19,108 nt of DNA from Theodoxus fluviatilis (lineage: Eukaryota; Mollusca; Gastropoda; Cycloneritida; Neritidae): NCBI GenBank assembly GCA_034096865.1, contig JAWQFJ010009770.1, positions 1 through 19,108 of the forward strand, in the 5' to 3' direction. The position numbers were made by a program, and so were the translations under genes. The notes under the pieces are model-generated. The model did not search any database, was not told where the DNA came from, and saw only the letters and a program-made list of their open reading frames with translations. Shown here one piece after another: positions 16,237-19,108 of this stretch; positions within the stretch are counted from its first letter, which is position 1, and every line of letters begins with the position of its first letter.

Positions 16237-18486
16237 GATGCTGGCCAAAGCTCTATCACCACTGCTGACTCTGCTTCAGGTACTTTACGCTTTCTGTCTT
16301 GGAATGTGGGTGGAATTTTGTCGAAACTAGTTGACCCAGACTTTTTGCCATATCTTCTTGATTTTCATTTTGTTTGTCTACTTGAAACTTTTGTCGAATA
16401 CTTTGATAATAGTACAGTTCTTTCAGAATTCAAATGCTTTGTTTCTCCTGCTAGAAAGCTGTCTTCGTTGGGCCGACGGTCAGGTGGGATAATTTGCCTC
16501 GTTAGACTTTCCATTGCTTCCGTGGTGGAACCTGTAATCTGTGATTATGACAACATGCTTGTCTTTAAGATACACGGGCAACTGTTCCACTGTGTTAAAG
16601 ATGTATTGCTAGTATGCGTATACATTCCACCCTTGGGATCGCCATATTATGACAGTATGGTAGAAAGAAATGGCGTGTGCATACTTGAAGAGTGTTTATT
16701 GCAATTGTACGCGCAGTATTCTGATTGTTGTATTATTATCTGTGGTGACTTAAATGCTAGGACGGGTAACTCGACCGTGGGCAACCAGGATGGTTACGCG
16801 GATATGAGACAGGACATTCTCAATGAGTATCGGCACTCGCAGGACTCTACTATAAACGATTTTGGCCGTGCACTATTATCTGTGTGTCTGGGATTTGATT
16901 TGCATATACTGAATGGTACTGTGGAAGGCGACAGCGATGGCAGTTACACATATATATCACCATCTGGAAACAGTGTTATTGATTATTTTTTGGTATCAAA
17001 TGATTTTCTACCTTTTTGCATGTCTATGTGTGTTAGAGAAAATGTATTGTCAGCACATCTTTGTCTAGAGCTGAAGGTTAAAGGTGCTACTGTGGAGGCT
17101 GATGTTACAGATGTATTTGTTACAAGTAAGTTGGTGTGGGATGAACGGACGTCTCACCGTTATGCTGATGAACTGAAGCAAAACTTCTGTGAGATAAACT
17201 TGGGTGCGCATATGGCTATGGGGGAATGTGAGATAGATGATGTGTGCGAGAAGATTACTGGATGCTTTGTACAGGCTGCTGAATCTTTTAGAAAAGATGT
17301 GTCATACGGAAAAAGACGGTATGGACAGCCCTGGTTTGATGGGGAGTGTAGGTTGGCAAAGACTAAATTGCGTAATCTCCTTAGAAGGTACAGGCGAACC
17401 TTATCGTTCCCTTTAAAATTGGAGTATACAATATGCAGAAACCGGTACAAGAGTTTGATTGGGGCGAAGAAGTTACAACATAGGAACCAGGTTTTATCAA
17501 GAATAGTAGAAAACATAAATGACCCCAATAAATTCTGGAGGCAAGTCAAACAACTGGCTGCAAAGAAATGCTTAGACAATCGTGTCAGTGTAGACACATG
17601 GTATACTCACTTTCGTGAGGTTTTCCAGATAACGAACTCTGTCCATATGTCACAATTTGAGGAAACTGCTGTCACATCATCTGAGGAAGAATTGTCCATA
17701 TTAAACGCTGACATTACAGAAGATGAGATCACCACTGCCATGGCCAGGCTAAAGGGAGGCAAGTCGGCTGGTCCGGATGAAATACTAGCGGAAATGTTAA
17801 AACGTACACCCCATTCTGTTGTTCTATGGATATGCAGGTTTTTCAATATGATATTCACTCAAGGTCAGTATCCGAAAGTCTGGACCAGTTCAATTATTGT
17901 ACCTATACATAAGAAAGGTGATCCATCCAATCCTGATAATTACAGAGGAATTTGTCTAACAAGTATTTTTTGTAAAGTGTTCACCTCAATTATTACTGAT
18001 AGAATTGTGTCTTGGGCGGATTCAAACAACCTGATTGCAGAAGAACAAGCTGGTTTTCGAAAGGGTTACTCAACAGTTGATAATGTGTACATCCTTAATT
18101 GTATCATACGGAGGTGCTTGAGCAGGAAGCGGAAGTTGTACTCGGCATTTGTGGACTTCAAAAAGGCGTTTGATACAGTGGACAGAGAAGCAATGTGGCA
18201 GGTGTTGAAAGTGTATGGGATGAAAGGTAAAATGCTTAAGATGCTTCAAGGCATGTACTCCTCAGTATGGTACTGTGTCAGATGCAATGGTCAGTGCAGT
18301 GCTTCATTCGAGAGTAAACGGGGCCTAAAACAAGGCTGCAAAGTCAGCCCGATAATTTTTTCCTTATTAATATCATATGTAGCGAGGAAAGTTAGTGAAA
18401 ATGGAAAACATGGAGTACAACTCATGCCTGATTTTGTCTCCGTATTCCTCCTTTTGTTCGCTGATGACGTTGTACTTATCTCAGAC
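16237..18486 (+). pseudogene. LINE ORF2: APE endonuclease and reverse transcriptase
   Basis: The endonuclease starts before the GTG at 16306: LRFLSWNVGGI (about 16285-16317) carries the catalytic Asn. Counting from 16306: Glu27 (LLETF), GDLN at 147-150, the SYTYISPSGNSVIDYF region with Asp226, and SAH at 249-251 where SDH is usual, so a conserved Asp is replaced by Ala. RT motifs: SAGPDEI (about 487), VPIHKKGDPSNPDNYRGICL (532-551), EEQAGFRKGYST, FVDFKKAFD with Asp617, GLKQGCKVSPIIFSL (about 673-687), and FADD with 720-721. The frame is lost after LIS at about 18484 and resumes at TAIVGLQNQL. The role is target-primed reverse transcription; this copy cannot make a full product. Confidence 0.94.
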
Positions 18487-19108
18487 AGCCATAGTTGGAC
18501 TGCAAAACCAGCTGAACGTACTGGTAAAGGAAGCACGTAAACTTGGCCTACAGGTCAACTCTGACAAAACAAAAGTTGTGGTTTTTCGCAATGGTGGCTT
18601 TCTTGCTGAGCACGAAAGGTGGTTTTTGGATGGGAAGCAACTGGAAGTTGTAAATGAATATAAATACCTCGGTGTAATCTTTTCTACACGGATGTCGTAC
18701 AGAACGCTACAGCTAGATCTGGCACAAAGAGCCAAAGCCGGTTTACTCCAGGTTAACAAATGCTGTAGAAAACTTGGATGTGTGTCGCCAGATATTTTTT
18801 TCAAACTTTTTGATGCACAAGTTTTACCAGTTATTATGTATTCTGCGGAGGTGTGGGGTATAAATGCTTGCCCTGATATAGAGAATGTCCATCTTCAAGC
18901 AATGAAGCGGTTTTTACATCTACCACCTCAGACACCAAATGCAATTGCATACGGAGAGACAGGCAGGTACCCTTTGTACATCAATGCTTAATTGCGAGCA
19001 CTAAAGTATTGGTTAAGGATTTTGAGAATGGACAATACTAGATATCCTCGCAAAGTGTATAATATGTTGTTGTCTGGAAAGAATAACTGGGCAAGTCATA
19101 TAAAAGGT
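18487..19108 (+). pseudogene. LINE ORF2 thumb and C-terminal region, partial
   Basis: This continues the RT in a shifted frame: VGLQNQLNVLVKEARKLGL, KTKVVVFRNGG, VVNEYKYLGVIFSTRMS (thumb), RAKAGL, VLPVIMYSAEVWG, and AIAYGETGRYPLYINA. TAA interrupts at 18989-18991, and the same frame continues with LRALKYWLRILRM and NNWASHIKG to the window edge. The open frame starting at 18395 includes out-of-frame codons before about 18487. A final CCHC knuckle like that at 2846 would be expected beyond the window but cannot be seen. Confidence 0.92.

Larger units (their letters stand above)
15901..19108 (+). mobile_element. APE-type LINE (non-LTR retrotransposon), runs off window
   Basis: Continuous LINE-derived coding on the plus strand: an N-terminal segment, an apurinic-type endonuclease, reverse transcriptase and the start of the C-terminal region, with the end beyond 19108. 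Breaks seen: TAG at 15964-15966 and 16234-16236, a frameshift at about 18484-18488, and TAA at 18989-18991. It is the longest element in the window and the same family as the relic at 13623-14965. The 5' end is uncertain; there is no clear UTR or promoter, so it may be 5'-truncated near 15900. Clade unassigned. Confidence 0.9.

Noticed and set aside
15983..16330. 115-codon frame ending LYAFCLGMWVEFCRN as a separate protein
   Set aside because: Its end is the out-of-frame reading of the LINE endonuclease start; the LINE-like residues lie in the other frame.

Overview
The window looks like non-genic, repeat-rich DNA from an animal nuclear genome. A marine mollusc or other lophotrochozoan is the best guess. 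That rests on the mix of APE-type LINEs, a Ty3/gypsy element, a GIY-YIG Penelope-like element, many GA/CA/CAGA microsatellites and dispersed repeats full of TGACCT/AGGTCA. The species assignment is inference only. I found no convincing host gene, tRNA, rRNA or CRISPR array. Almost everything recognisable is mobile-element sequence, mostly 5'-truncated and broken.

Layout. 1-2700: a GA/CAGA microsatellite, a TATTG-rich tract, and otherwise unassigned sequence. 2822-3136: the last ~77 codons and 3' UTR of a LINE, running into a (CT)n tract. 4059-4500: the C-terminal end of a second, different LINE lineage. 4612-7388: microsatellites (GT, GGA/GAA, AAGC, CA/CG) in unassigned sequence, with copy 1 of a dispersed repeat at 4965-5160. 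7508-8338: a repeat block packed with AGGTCA half-sites, including a ~140-bp direct duplication. 8339-11192: a 5'-truncated Ty3/gypsy retrotransposon (RT, RNase H, integrase, polypurine tract, 3' LTR) broken by about four frameshifts and one stop. 11254-11400: a long hairpin enclosing a hammerhead-like relic. 11543-11690: ACGG repeat and copy 2 of the dispersed repeat.

11699-13499: the best-preserved element, a Penelope-like element (PLE). Its terminal repeats are inverted (235 and 223 nt), the RT/GIY-YIG reading frame is 5'-truncated, and a 14-bp direct repeat brackets it. Each terminal repeat carries a hammerhead-ribozyme-like motif. 13623-14965: a decayed LINE whose reverse-transcriptase region is split immediately before the FADD motif by a ~605-bp TIR element (13746-14350). 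15142-15868: CT tract, copy 3 of the dispersed repeat, and an AATC-rich tail. 15901-19108: a large LINE of the same kind as the 13623-14965 relic, with endonuclease and reverse transcriptase. It runs off the window end.

The nesting gives a partial history. The TIR element entered a LINE that was already there, and the PLE inserted with its own target duplication just downstream of dispersed-repeat copy 2. The most unusual content is the set of three related hammerhead-like sequences: two identical cores in the PLE arms, and a diverged one inside a hairpin with 49-nt arms about 520 bp upstream.
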